From: Bryobacter sp. CoA8 C33
GTDB taxonomy: Bacteria; Acidobacteriota; Terriglobia; Bryobacterales; Bryobacteraceae
Direction: 5' to 3'
DNA length: 50,846 bases
NCBI GenBank assembly: GCA_019931185.1
Contig: JAINDK010000076.1
Span: 1-50,846 of the forward strand
Notes under the pieces: generated by a model
Databases searched by the model: none
What the model saw: only the letters and a program-made list of their open reading frames with translations
Told to the model about the DNA's origin: nothing
Position numbers and translations under genes: made by a program
Part shown: positions 27,976 to 36,728 of the stretch, one piece after another
Position numbering within the stretch: position 1 is the stretch's first letter
Layout: each line of letters opens with the position of its first letter

Positions 27976-29166
27976 ATGTTGAAATTTATCCGCATGGCCC
28001 TCGGGGCCACGGCCGTTTGCGCCGGCGTTTTGCTGGCCTGGCAGAGCCCGGTGAAACTTCCGCCGCCGTATCATACGCCTTCGGCGAATAACCGGCCGCG
28101 GCCGGTGGAGCGGCCTGAGGGGGCGAAGCTGAGTTTGCCGGCGGGGTTTTCGATCAGGGAGTTTGCCAGTGGATTCCAACGCCCGCGTTATATGATTCTC
28201 GGACCTTCCCAGGAGATCCTGCTTACTGATTCGATGAGCTCCGGCTCGGTCTTCGTTCTGAGGGATGCCAACCAGGACGGCAAGGCCGACGATCGCAAGG
28301 AGATCCTGAAGGGGCTGGACCGGCCGTATGGCCTGCTGCTGCTCAAGGACATGCTGTATGTCGCGGAGACGACCTCGGTGAAGCGCTACCGCTACGACAG
28401 CAAGGCGATGAAGGTGGGCGCGGGCGAGGAAGTGTTGAACATGAAGGATTTCAGCACGGGCCACTGGACGCGCAGCCTGACGGCGGACCGCAAGGGTGAG
28501 TTTATCTATGTGGGAATCGGATCCCGGTCCAACGTGGACGCTGGGGAGCCTGAGATGCGCGCGGCGATTGTGCGCATCTCCGTCGACGGCAAGACCAAGG
28601 CGGTGTATGCGGCGGGGACGCGCAACCCGATCGGCCTGCATTTTCCGCCGAATTCCGATCAACTCTGGGCCGCTGTGCAGGAGAGGGATGGATTGGGAGA
28701 TGATCTGGTGCCCGACTACTTCACCTCGATCAAGCAGGGTGGATTTTATGGCTGGCCTTATGCGTATATCGGACCGAATGAAGACCCGCGCCGGAAAGGC
28801 GAGCGGGCGGACCTGGTGGCGAAAACGATCGTTCCCGATTTGCCGCTAGGGGCGCACGTAGCCGTACTTGATTTTCTTTTCTATACCGGCAAGCAGTTTC
28901 CGAAGGAGTATCAAGGAGGAGCTTTCCTGGCGCAGCATGGATCCTGGAACCGTTCGCGGCGCGTTGGCTACAACGTCGTTTTCATCCCGTTCCAGAACGG
29001 CAAGCCGGCGGGGGCGCCACGGGAATTTCTACAGGGATGGATGCTCGATCCGGGTAAGCCGGATGTCTGGGGCCGCCCGGTTGGCTTTTTACAATTGCCG
29101 GATGGCAGCCTGTTGCTTTCCGATGATGTGGGGAACAAGGTTTGGCACATCACCTACCGGGGTTAG
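27976..29166 (+). CDS. Glucose/sorbosone dehydrogenase-like PQQ beta-propeller protein
   Basis: A 396-residue exported protein: N-terminal signal/anchor (FIRMALGATAVCAGVLLAWQ) and a six-bladed GSDH-type propeller (PF07995 group) with LPAGFSIREFASGFQRPRYMIL near residue 55, DANQDGKADDRKEILKGLDRPYGLLL, GIGSRSNVDAGE, AAGTRNPIGLHFPP, AFLAQHGSWNRSRRVGYNV and LLLSDDVGNKVWHITYRG. These match L-sorbosone dehydrogenase-like proteins that use PQQ and Ca2+ to oxidise sugars in the periplasm. DANQDGKADD looks like a calcium-binding loop. The start is ATG 27976. Its end overlaps the multihaem cytochrome start, so electrons may pass directly to that cytochrome (inference). Confidence 0.9.
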   Translation: MLKFIRMALGATAVCAGVLLAWQSPVKLPPPYHTPSANNRPRPVERPEGAKLSLPAGFSIREFASGFQRPRYMILGPSQEILLTDSMSSGSVFVLRDANQDGKADDRKEILKGLDRPYGLLLLKDMLYVAETTSVKRYRYDSKAMKVGAGEEVLNMKDFSTGHWTRSLTADRKGEFIYVGIGSRSNVDAGEPEMRAAIVRISVDGKTKAVYAAGTRNPIGLHFPPNSDQLWAAVQERDGLGDDLVPDYFTSIKQGGFYGWPYAYIGPNEDPRRKGERADLVAKTIVPDLPLGAHVAVLDFLFYTGKQFPKEYQGGAFLAQHGSWNRSRRVGYNVVFIPFQNGKPAGAPREFLQGWMLDPGKPDVWGRPVGFLQLPDGSLLLSDDVGNKVWHITYRG

Positions 29167-29723
29167 TGTTGCTGCTTTGGACGGGGACGGCGCTGGCGCA
29201 GAGCGCTTTTTCGCATCGCGAGGCGCTGGAGAAAAATCTTCCCTGCCTGAGTTGTCACGCGGCGCAGAAGAACTCGACGGGCTTAAGTGAGAAACGCAAG
29301 GGCAAGCGGCTCAAAGACTTTTCGCATCAGCGCCATCTCAGCTTCGGGAACCTGGCGCCGATGATTGCAGCCGCCATGGATTCCAAGCAGTATCTTGGTT
29401 CGCCCAACAAGTATGACCTGCTCAAGCTGCGGGCTGCGTTGATTACCGACAACCCCTGCGAGGCTTGCCACCGCGGACTGAAAACGGCGGAGGGCGGCTT
29501 GGAAAAGCAGCACTTCCCGCATATGGAGGACTGCCTGATTTGTCACAACAAGATCGATGCGCCTTTCAGTTGCGGCGAGTGTCACCCGGCGACGATGAAT
29601 TTGAAGCCGGCCAACCACGCGCCTGACTTTCTCGATCGCCATACGACCGGGAAGCTGGGGCTGGACAAGACGACCTGTGCTGCCTGCCACGGCAAACGCT
29701 TTACTTGTCTGGGTTGCCACTGA
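29142..29723 (+). CDS. Multihaem c-type cytochrome (six CXXCH motifs)
   Basis: A small exported cytochrome of 185-193 residues. Six haem-attachment motifs are visible: CLSCH, CEACH, CLICH, CGECH, CAACH and CLGCH, the last at the very C-terminus. Additional His residues (FSHQRHLSFG, KQHFPHMEDC, NHAPDFLDRH) can serve as distal ligands, as in cytochrome c3/c7-type proteins. The signal peptide is GLVLLLWTGTALAQS. Start: TTG 29142 gives a normal-length signal peptide; a GTG at 29166 overlapping the previous stop (TAGTG) is an alternative. The position directly after the PQQ-type dehydrogenase suggests it accepts that enzyme's electrons. wecB begins four bases after its stop. Confidence 0.92.
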   Translation: MAHHLPGLVLLLWTGTALAQSAFSHREALEKNLPCLSCHAAQKNSTGLSEKRKGKRLKDFSHQRHLSFGNLAPMIAAAMDSKQYLGSPNKYDLLKLRAALITDNPCEACHRGLKTAEGGLEKQHFPHMEDCLICHNKIDAPFSCGECHPATMNLKPANHAPDFLDRHTTGKLGLDKTTCAACHGKRFTCLGCH

Positions 29724-29727
29724 GAGC

Positions 29728-30828
29728 ATGAAGACACTTGCCTTCATCCTTGGCACGCGCCCGGAGGCGATCAAGTTGGGTCCGCTGGTGCTTCACTTTC
29801 GCCGCTATCCGCGGGACTTTCGCGTGCATCTGTGCCTGAGCGGACAGCATCGGGAAATCGCGCAGCAGGCGCTGAGCGTATTCGGATTGAAGCCGGACGC
29901 AGACCTCGATCTGATGCTGCCAGGGCAGACGCTGTATCAATCGACTTCGCGGATTCTGAGTGGGCTTGAGCCGGTGTTTGAGTCGGTACGCCCGGATCTG
30001 GTGTTTGTGCAAGGCGACACGACGACGACGATTTGCGGGGCGCTGGCGGCATTTTATGCGGGAATTCCGGTGGCGCACGTGGAAGCGGGGTTGCGCACGG
30101 GAGATCTTCGCCGCCCGTTTCCGGAAGAAGGCAACCGCCAACTGGTGGGGAGGCTGGCCACATTGCATCTGGCGGCAACAGTGGGGGCGCGCGACAATCT
30201 GCTGGCCGAAGGGGTGGCGGCGGATGCGATCACGGTGACGGGCAACACTGGTATCGACGCGCTGTTTCATGTGCTGGCCAGGCTGCCGGGCTTTGATTGG
30301 CCGTTTCTCGATTCTCGCCGCCGCCTGATTCTGGTGACCGGGCATCGAAGAGAAAACTTTGGGGAGGGCTTCGATCGATTTTGCCGGGCTTTACGGCGCC
30401 TTGCGGCGCGGCCGGACGTTCAGATCGTCTATCCGGTGCATCCCAACCCTCGGGTACGGGGCCCGGTACAGGAGGCGCTCGGCGGGGAGGGCCATGTGCA
30501 TCTGATCGAGCCGCAGGACTACGAGCCATTTCTCGATTTGATGCGCCGCAGCTATTTCATCCTGACCGATTCCGGTGGCGTACAGGAAGAAGGCCCTTCG
30601 CTCGGGAAACCGATTCTGGTCAGCCGGGAGGTGACCGAAAGGCCGGAGGCCGTGGCAGCGGGGACGGTCCGGCTGGTGGGGACCGACGAGGAAAAAATCG
30701 TTGCGGAAGCAACGATTCTTCTTGATCAGCCGGAGGAATACGAGCGGCGGTCGCGCATCCACAATCCCTATGGCGACGGGAAGGCGTGCGGACGCATCGA
30801 GCAGGCGGTACGCGCCTACTTTGCGTAA
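29728..30828 (+). CDS. wecB: UDP-N-acetylglucosamine 2-epimerase (non-hydrolysing)
   Basis: A 366-residue cytoplasmic enzyme interconverting UDP-GlcNAc and UDP-ManNAc for surface polysaccharide synthesis. Diagnostic stretches are LGTRPEAIKLGPLVL at the N-terminus, VQGDTTTT, HVEAGLRTGDLRRPFPEEGNRQL, VTGNTGIDALFHV, LVTGHRRENFGEGF, VYPVHPNPRV, and the UDP-site LTDSGGVQEEGPSLGKPILVSREVTERPEA. The length matches the family. It begins four bases after the cytochrome stop and could be in that transcript. A sugar-aminotransferase gene follows on the other strand, overlapping by 13 bases, so both probably serve nucleotide-amino-sugar synthesis. Confidence 0.95.
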   Translation: MKTLAFILGTRPEAIKLGPLVLHFRRYPRDFRVHLCLSGQHREIAQQALSVFGLKPDADLDLMLPGQTLYQSTSRILSGLEPVFESVRPDLVFVQGDTTTTICGALAAFYAGIPVAHVEAGLRTGDLRRPFPEEGNRQLVGRLATLHLAATVGARDNLLAEGVAADAITVTGNTGIDALFHVLARLPGFDWPFLDSRRRLILVTGHRRENFGEGFDRFCRALRRLAARPDVQIVYPVHPNPRVRGPVQEALGGEGHVHLIEPQDYEPFLDLMRRSYFILTDSGGVQEEGPSLGKPILVSREVTERPEAVAAGTVRLVGTDEEKIVAEATILLDQPEEYERRSRIHNPYGDGKACGRIEQAVRAYFA

Positions 30829-31949
30829 AAGGCGTTGACGTGGCTGGCGACGTAGACGAGGTCTTCGCCGGTTAACTCCGGATACACGGGCAGGCTCAAC
30901 GCCTCTTCGGCGAGCCGCTCGCTTTCCGGCAGGTGGCCCTTCTGGTAGCCCAGGTCGGCGAAGCACTCCTGCAGATGGAGCGGCAGGGGATAGTAAATTT
31001 CCGTTCCGATACCCTGTGCGGCGAGATGGGACTTGAGTTCGTCGCGGCGGGGGCAACGGATTGTGTACTGGTTGAAGACATGCCGCGTTTGATAGGGGGC
31101 GATAGCAGGCAGGCCAACGGGCGTATTCATTTCGCGGAACAGGCTGGTGTAGCGGGCGGCGTTGCGCTGCCGGGCTTCGGTCCAAGCATCGAGGAACTGC
31201 ATTTTGACCTTCAAGACGGCGGCTTGCAGCGTGTCGATACGCGAATTGACGCCGACAAACTCGTGGATGTACTTGGTGCGTCCGCCGTGGAGGCGGGCCT
31301 TGGCGAGAACGCCGGCCAGCGCGGCGTCGTTGGTCGTGACCATGCCGCTGTCGCCCCAGCCGCCGAGGTTCTTGCCGGGATAGAAACTGAAGCAGCCCAT
31401 GGCGCCGATGGCGCCGCAGCGGCGGCCTTTGTACTCGGCGCCGATGGCCTGGGCCGCGTCCTCTACGACGACGGCGCCATGACGGGAAGCAATCTCGAGG
31501 AGGGGGTCCATGTCGGCGGCGCCGCCAAACAGATGCACGGGCTGGATGGCCCAAACGTTCCGATGGCGCCGCAGGGCATCCTCGACCTGATTGGGGTCGA
31601 GGTTCATGGTGAGGGGGTCGATATCGACGAAGACGGGTTCGATGCCGATGCGGGCGAGCGAGCCGGCGGTCGCGAAGAACGAGTAGGGAGTGGTGATGAC
31701 CTTGTCGCCTGGCCCCAACTCGAGCGCCATCCAGGCAAGCAGGAGGGCGTCGCTGCCGGAGGCGCAGCCGATGGCGTAGCGGGATTGTGTGTAGCCAGCG
31801 ACCTTACACTCGAGCTCACCCACGGCCGGGCCCATGATGAAGCGCTGCGAGTCGATGAGGGGAAGGACTTCCGCGAGCACCTGCTCACGGATGGTGGCAT
31901 GTTGCGCTACCAGATCGAGCAGAGGCACCTGCCGGGTTGTCGTTGTCAT
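30816..31949 (-). CDS. DegT/DnrJ/EryC1/StrS-family sugar aminotransferase
   Basis: A 377-residue PLP enzyme that transaminates keto-sugars on nucleotides. Seen: VPLLDLVAQHATIREQVL at the N-terminus, GCASGSDALLLAWMAL, ITTPYSFFATAGSLARIG, PVHLFGGAADMDPLLEIA, VVEDAAQAIGAEYKGRRCG, the PLP lysine in SFYPGKNLGGWGDSG, HEFVGVNSRIDTLQAAVL and the late IYYPLPLHLQECFADLGY. The signature resembles WbpE/WlbC/FdtB-type enzymes of N-acetylated amino-sugar pathways. The start is ATG 31947-31949, 12 bases from the divergent xseA start; upstream in-frame extension is antisense to xseA and rejected. The exact sugar product is unknown. Confidence 0.93.
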   Translation of the reverse strand: MTTTTRQVPLLDLVAQHATIREQVLAEVLPLIDSQRFIMGPAVGELECKVAGYTQSRYAIGCASGSDALLLAWMALELGPGDKVITTPYSFFATAGSLARIGIEPVFVDIDPLTMNLDPNQVEDALRRHRNVWAIQPVHLFGGAADMDPLLEIASRHGAVVVEDAAQAIGAEYKGRRCGAIGAMGCFSFYPGKNLGGWGDSGMVTTNDAALAGVLAKARLHGGRTKYIHEFVGVNSRIDTLQAAVLKVKMQFLDAWTEARQRNAARYTSLFREMNTPVGLPAIAPYQTRHVFNQYTIRCPRRDELKSHLAAQGIGTEIYYPLPLHLQECFADLGYQKGHLPESERLAEEALSLPVYPELTGEDLVYVASHVNAFYAK

Positions 31950-31961
31950 GCTGCTGATCCG

Positions 31962-33347
31962 ATGATAGCGTCCAGTAAGATCGAAGAAGTGGAACAAAGC
32001 GGTTTGCAATGGCAGCCCTGGCAGCCGGAGAAGCTCACGGTGCGGCAACTGACGAGCCGGATTCGGCGGGCTTTGCGCGACAACTTCGCCAATCTGACGG
32101 TGACGGGTGAAGTATCGGGGCTGAAGGCGGCGGCCAGCGGCCATCTCTACTTCAACCTGAAGGAAGAAGACACGGTGCTGCCGTGCGCGATGTACCGGCA
32201 AAGCGCGCGATTTTTGCGGACGCCGCTGCGGGATGGGCAAATGATTGAGGCCCGTGGCTCGGTGGACGTGTATGAGCCGCGGGGTGCGTATCAATTTCTT
32301 GTGGAGTCGGCGCAGCCGTTGGGGGCGGGAGCGCTGCAGCAGGCGTTTGAAGAACTCAAGCAGCGTCTGGCGGCGGAGGGTTTATTTGATGCCGCGCGGA
32401 AACGTCCGCTGCCCAGCTTTCCGCGGCGGATCGGCATCATTACCTCACCGGGCGGGGCCGTCATCCAGGACATGCTGAATGTGCTGTCGCGGCGCTGTCC
32501 GGGTCTGCACATTCGTATCTATCCGGCGCTGGTGCAGGGGGCGGGCAGCGCGGAGCAACTGGTGGCTGGCCTCGAGTGGTTTCGTAATCATGCTTGGGCC
32601 GACGTGGTTGTGTTGGCCCGGGGCGGCGGCTCGCTCGAAGATCTGTGGAGCTTCAACGATGAGGCGCTGGCGCGGGCGATTGCGGCCTGCCCGGTGCCGG
32701 TTGTATCGGCGGTCGGTCACGAGACGGATTTCACGATTGCCGATTTCGCGGCCGACCTGCGAGCGCCGACGCCATCGGCGGCGGCGGAATTGATTGTGCC
32801 GGACATGCAAGCGGTGGGCGATCGTCTGGCCGCGCTTGAGCGGGCGCTGAGCCGTAACGTGCGCCATTGCCTGTCCTCGCGGCGCGAGCAGTTGTTCCGG
32901 CAGGGAATTGATCACGCCCGGCTTCTGCTGCACCGGCGGCTGAATCGTTTGGGCCAAGGCCTGGATGATGTCGATGCGGCGCTGGCGGAGGCGCTGTCGG
33001 GGCGATTGGGCGGCCTGCGGGAACAGTTGCAACAGCAAACATTGGCTTTGTTCCGTCTGGACCGGCGCAAGCTTTTCGCGGCCCGGCGCGAGGAGCTGGG
33101 GCGGCTCGATGCGCGGATGTCGGCTTGTATCCAAGTTCAGTTGGGGCGCGCGCAGCGGCGGCATGATTCACTCGACGGGCAATTGCGGCAGATGAACCCG
33201 CTCAAGATTCTGGCGCGGGGCTTCGCGGTGGTAACGGACGGAGAGGGGCGGTTGGTATCAACGGTGAGCGGCGTCTCGCCGCGTGACCGGTTGAGCGTGC
33301 GCGTGAGCGATGGCAGTTTTCCCGCGCAAGTGCTCAAGGGCAAGTAG
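31962..33347 (+). CDS. xseA: Exodeoxyribonuclease VII large subunit
   Basis: A 461-residue nuclease subunit that degrades single-stranded DNA with XseB. The N-terminal OB-fold is seen in LTVRQLTSRIRRALRDNFANLTVTGEVSG, HLYFNLKEEDTVLPCAMYR and GSVDVYEPRGAYQFLVE. The catalytic region is RRIGIITSPGGAVIQDMLNVLSRR, VVLARGGGSLEDLWSFNDE and VSAVGHETDFTIADFAADLRAPTPSAAAE. A long coiled-coil-prone C-terminus and the final RGFAVVTDGEG motif follow. The start is ATG 31962; a much longer open frame upstream is antisense to the aminotransferase and not real. No xseB gene is visible next to it. It ends three bases from the convergent guaB. Confidence 0.96.
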   Translation: MIASSKIEEVEQSGLQWQPWQPEKLTVRQLTSRIRRALRDNFANLTVTGEVSGLKAAASGHLYFNLKEEDTVLPCAMYRQSARFLRTPLRDGQMIEARGSVDVYEPRGAYQFLVESAQPLGAGALQQAFEELKQRLAAEGLFDAARKRPLPSFPRRIGIITSPGGAVIQDMLNVLSRRCPGLHIRIYPALVQGAGSAEQLVAGLEWFRNHAWADVVVLARGGGSLEDLWSFNDEALARAIAACPVPVVSAVGHETDFTIADFAADLRAPTPSAAAELIVPDMQAVGDRLAALERALSRNVRHCLSSRREQLFRQGIDHARLLLHRRLNRLGQGLDDVDAALAEALSGRLGGLREQLQQQTLALFRLDRRKLFAARREELGRLDARMSACIQVQLGRAQRRHDSLDGQLRQMNPLKILARGFAVVTDGEGRLVSTVSGVSPRDRLSVRVSDGSFPAQVLKGK

Positions 33348-33350
33348 CGG

Positions 33351-34805
33351 CTATTCGAGCCGGTAGTTGGGGGCTTCCTTGGTGATGATGACGTCGTGAA
33401 CGTGGCTTTCGCGCAAGCCGGCGGGGCTTACCCGCAGAAAAGTGGCTTTTTCCTGCAATTCGGCGATGCTGCCCGCGCCGCAATAGCCCATGCCGGCGCG
33501 CAAGCCGCCCACGAGTTGGAAGACCAGTTCACTGAGCGGGCCCTTGCTGGGAACGCGGCCTTCAATGCCTTCTGGCACCAGTTTGCCGGCGCCTTCCTGG
33601 CCATAGCGGTCACTCGATCCGGCGAGCATGGCGCCTTGCGAACCCATGCCGCGGTAGCTCTTGAACGTGCGCCCCTGATAGAGGATGGTCTCACCCGGAC
33701 TTTCATTGGTGCCGGCGAAAAGGCTGCCGATCATCACGCAATCGGCCCCGGCGGCGATCGCTTTCGTGACATCGCCGGAGAACTTGATGCCGCCATCGCT
33801 GATGAGCGGCACCCCGGCCGGGCGAGTCGCCTTGGCGCACTCGGCAATGGCGGTGATTTGCGGTACGCCAGCCCCGCTGACAACGCGGGTGGTGCAGATC
33901 GAACCGGGACCGATGCCAACCTTGATGCCATCGGCGCCGAGTTCGATCAGATCCTTGGCTCCCTGATAGGTGGCGACGTTGCCGACGACAACCTGCACTT
34001 CAGGCCACTTTTGCTTGATTGCCTTCAGGGCGTTCATGACCCCTTCACTGTGACCATGAGCGCTGTCGATGACGAGCACATCGGCCTTGACGGCGATCAA
34101 TGCGGCGGCGCGGTCGAGAAAGTCGCGGCCGGCTCCGACGGCCCCGGCGACGCGGAGCCGGCCCTGGTGGTCTTTCGCGGCGTTTGGATACTTGATCTTC
34201 TTCTGGATGTCCTTGACGGTGATCAACCCGCGCAGGATGTACTCATCGTCGACGACGAGCAGTTTTTCGACGCGATGCTGATGCAGAATCAACTCGGCCT
34301 GCTCGAGGGTCGTGCCCACGGGAACGGTGATGAGGTTGTCCTTCGTCATCAGATCCTTGATGGGAAGGTCGTAGCGGTTCTCAAAACGCAGGTCACGGTT
34401 GGTGAGAATACCGACGAGCTTGCCGTTCTTGGTGACGGGGACTCCGCTGATGCGGTAGCGGCGCATCAGCTCAAGGGCATCCTGAATGCGCTGGTCGGGG
34501 TCGATGGTGACCGGGTCGACGATCATGCCGCTTTCGCTGCGCTTGACCTTGTCGACTTCCTCGGCCTGGCGCTCGATGCTGAGGTTCTTGTGAACAACGC
34601 CCATGCCGCCTTGCTGGGCGAGGGCAATGGCGAGATGACTCTCGGTGACCGTGTCCATTGCCGAACTGACCAGCGGGATGTTGATGCCAATGCCTCTGGT
34701 GAAGCGGCTTCTGGTTTCCACTTGCGCGGGCAGGACGGCGCTGCGCGCCGGGACAAGAAGCACGTCGTCGAAAGTCAGGCCTTCGGCTATGAACTCAGGG
34801 ATCAT
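33351..34805 (-). CDS. guaB: Inosine-5'-monophosphate dehydrogenase
   Basis: A 484-residue enzyme that oxidises IMP to XMP, the committed step of GMP synthesis. The N-terminal [17 protein letters not shown] is diagnostic. A CBS pair occupies about residues 93-205 ([41 protein letters not shown]). The catalytic loop GPGSICTTR carries Cys304; the flap contains [10 protein letters not shown]. It is divergent from efp with an 85-base spacer. Confidence 0.98.
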   Translation of the reverse strand: MIPEFIAEGLTFDDVLLVPARSAVLPAQVETRSRFTRGIGINIPLVSSAMDTVTESHLAIALAQQGGMGVVHKNLSIERQAEEVDKVKRSESGMIVDPVTIDPDQRIQDALELMRRYRISGVPVTKNGKLVGILTNRDLRFENRYDLPIKDLMTKDNLITVPVGTTLEQAELILHQHRVEKLLVVDDEYILRGLITVKDIQKKIKYPNAAKDHQGRLRVAGAVGAGRDFLDRAAALIAVKADVLVIDSAHGHSEGVMNALKAIKQKWPEVQVVVGNVATYQGAKDLIELGADGIKVGIGPGSICTTRVVSGAGVPQITAIAECAKATRPAGVPLISDGGIKFSGDVTKAIAAGADCVMIGSLFAGTNESPGETILYQGRTFKSYRGMGSQGAMLAGSSDRYGQEGAGKLVPEGIEGRVPSKGPLSELVFQLVGGLRAGMGYCGAGSIAELQEKATFLRVSPAGLRESHVHDVIITKEAPNYRLE

Positions 34806-34865
34806 TTTGATTCATGGTACGACAATCGCGTCCAGGCTCCCAAGCAAGGAAAACAGGCGCGAAAA

Positions 34866-34874
34866 TGCTAAAAT
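34866..34874 (+). promoter_or_regulatory. Extended -10 promoter candidate for efp
   Basis: TGCTAAAAT (34866-34874) is an extended -10 element (TGn-TAAAAT) ending 16 bases before the efp ATG. No good -35 box is seen upstream, as is usual for extended -10 promoters. A start of transcription near 34881 would leave a leader of about ten bases. Confidence 0.45.
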
Positions 34875-34890
34875 ACCACTTCGGACCTTT

Positions 34891-35448
34891 ATGATTTCCG
34901 CAACACAAATTCGCCCGGGCATGGTCATCAAGTTCAACGGCGAACTCTACTCCGTATTTACGATGACTCACCGCACCCCGGGTAACCTCCGTGGCTTCGT
35001 TCAGGTAAAGATGCGCAACCTGCGCAGCGGCTCGATGAATGAACACCGCTTCGCCTCTGAAGACAAGGTCGAAAAGGCCATGATGGACGAGCAGAAGATG
35101 GAGTACATGTACAAGGACACGGAGTTCTTCTACTTCATGAACACGGAGAACTACGAGCAGATTCAGCTTTCGGCCGAGTTTATTGGCGACGCGGCGAACT
35201 ACATGATCGACAACCTGCCGGTGACGGTGACCTTCTACGAGGGCAAGCCGATCAGCGTTGAGCCGCCGGCGACGGTGGACCTGAAAATTATCGAGACGGA
35301 GCCAGGGCTGAAGGGGGCGAGCGTGTCGAATGTCGGCAAGCAGGCGACGCTTGAGACGGGACTTGTCGTCACGGTGCCGCAGTTTATCGAGCAGGGTGAA
35401 AAGATCCGCGTCAATACGGCGGAAGGCACCTACATGGAGCGGGCGTAG
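34891..35448 (+). CDS. efp: Translation elongation factor P
   Basis: A 185-residue three-domain protein that rescues ribosomes stalled at polyproline stretches. The N-terminal KOW-like domain (ISATQIRPGMVIKFNGELYSV), the OB domain (MEYMYKDTEFFYFMNTENYEQ; EFIGDAANYMIDNLPVTVTF) and the C-terminal OB domain (IETEPGLKGASVSNVGKQATLETG) all fit EF-P. At the loop tip that carries the modified Lys34 (E. coli) or Arg32 (Pseudomonas), the sequence is HRTPGNLRGF, so the tip residue is Asn32. This departs from the classic modified forms. The ATG at 34891 has only a weak ribosome-binding site. The end overlaps the convergent selA by 19 bases. Modifying enzymes are not seen nearby. Confidence 0.97.
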   Translation: MISATQIRPGMVIKFNGELYSVFTMTHRTPGNLRGFVQVKMRNLRSGSMNEHRFASEDKVEKAMMDEQKMEYMYKDTEFFYFMNTENYEQIQLSAEFIGDAANYMIDNLPVTVTFYEGKPISVEPPATVDLKIIETEPGLKGASVSNVGKQATLETGLVVTVPQFIEQGEKIRVNTAEGTYMERA

Positions 35449-36728
35449 CTTTCGATCAACCCGGCGACGGTATCATCGTCGGCGGGGAAAATGGTCCGCG
35501 GGTCCAGTAACAGCTCATCGTTTTCAATACGGGCCACCACCGGGGTGGAGGCGGTACGGAGGTATCGCTCCAGGCGGCGCGCATCGCCGGGAATCGCCAC
35601 AAGCCATGTTGGAATGCTTTGATCGGGAGTCGAACCGCCGCCGATTACACTGCGCCCTTGCCTGACGAGGGCCCGGCCGATGCGGGCGGCGATGTTTCTC
35701 GCGCGCGTCTCGATTTCGGCAAGCGGCATGGAGATCATGCGCGGCCCGGGCAAGGCGTGGTAATCGCCTCTAGCCAGGGCGCGAAGCGCCTCGGACAGAG
35801 CCTCGACCGCCAGTTTATCGAGACGGAAGGCGCGGTACATGGGATGGCGGCGGATTCGGGCGACCAGTTCCGCATCGCCCGCGATAATGCCGGCCTGCGG
35901 TCCGCCGAGCAGCTTGTCGCAGGAGAAAGAGACGAGATGGACACCGGCGCGCAGGCTATCGCCCACCAGCGGCTCCTCGATTCCGTAGGCCCGCAAATCG
36001 AGGAGACAGCCGCTGCCCAGATCCTCATAGCAGGGAAGCGAGTGTTCCCGGGCCAGCCGGGCGAGATCGGCTAAGGAGGGCTTGCCGACAAAGCCGGTCT
36101 GATGAAAGTTGCTCGGGTGAACGCGCATGATCAACTTAGTGCCCTCGCCGATGGCCTTGCGGTAATCCTCGATGTGGGTGCGATTGGTCGCGCCAACCTC
36201 GCGGAGTACGGCGCCGCTTTCCTGCATGATGTCGGGGATTCGGAAGCCATCGCCGATTTCGACCAACTCGCCTCGGCTGACGAGGACTTCCCCGCCCGTG
36301 GCGAGGGCACGCAGAACCAGGTAGGTGGCCGCGGCGTTGTTGTTAACGGCGATGGCCGGCACGCCCAACAGTTGCTGCAGCAGGGGCGCCAAGTGGACAT
36401 CGCGCTTGCCACGCTTGCCGGTTTGGAGATCGTATTCGAGGTTGGAATAGCCTTCGACGGGATGGAATTCCTTGAGAGGCGCGCGGCCGAGGTTGGTGTG
36501 CAAGACGACGCCGGTGGCGTTGATCACGCGGCGGAGCGAGGGGCGGCGCAGCGCCTCCACACGCCGGTGGATTTCGGCTTCAATTTCCTCAACCGGCAAA
36601 TCGAGAGAACGCACAGCCTCGAGTACCGCGCGGGTGATCGAAGTAAGCCGCGGGCGCGCGATGTCTTCATAGCGCGAGCCGAGGCTCCGCAGCAAGAGAT
36701 CGACGGAAGGGATCTCCCTCCGCTGCAC
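35430..36728 (-). CDS. selA: L-seryl-tRNA(Sec) selenium transferase SelA
   Basis: A 432-residue PLP enzyme that converts Ser-tRNA(Sec) to Sec-tRNA(Sec) with selenophosphate. Seen: N-terminal IPSVDLLLRSL, the family signature RRVINATGVVLHTNLGRAPL, NNNAAATYLVLRAL, SRGELVEIGDGFRIPDIMQESGAVLREVGATNRT, HPSNFHQTGFVG, the PLP lysine K272 in SFSCDKLLGGPQAG, and a C-terminal IENDELLLDPRTI. The start is GTG 36728, sharing its G with the stop of the upstream PIG-L gene (TAGTG), so it is translated as the last gene of a four-gene leftward operon. selB, selC and selD are not in the window. Its presence supports the UGA reading at 14505. Confidence 0.95.
   Translation of the reverse strand: MQRREIPSVDLLLRSLGSRYEDIARPRLTSITRAVLEAVRSLDLPVEEIEAEIHRRVEALRRPSLRRVINATGVVLHTNLGRAPLKEFHPVEGYSNLEYDLQTGKRGKRDVHLAPLLQQLLGVPAIAVNNNAAATYLVLRALATGGEVLVSRGELVEIGDGFRIPDIMQESGAVLREVGATNRTHIEDYRKAIGEGTKLIMRVHPSNFHQTGFVGKPSLADLARLAREHSLPCYEDLGSGCLLDLRAYGIEEPLVGDSLRAGVHLVSFSCDKLLGGPQAGIIAGDAELVARIRRHPMYRAFRLDKLAVEALSEALRALARGDYHALPGPRMISMPLAEIETRARNIAARIGRALVRQGRSVIGGGSTPDQSIPTWLVAIPGDARRLERYLRTASTPVVARIENDELLLDPRTIFPADDDTVAGLIESYARSM

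Noticed and set aside
30933-31961. Long N-terminal extension of xseA
   Set aside because: Antisense to the aminotransferase; XseA homology starts just after ATG 31962.
33396-34871. 491-codon frame antisense to guaB
   Set aside because: guaB is unmistakable; the antisense frame has no family resemblance.
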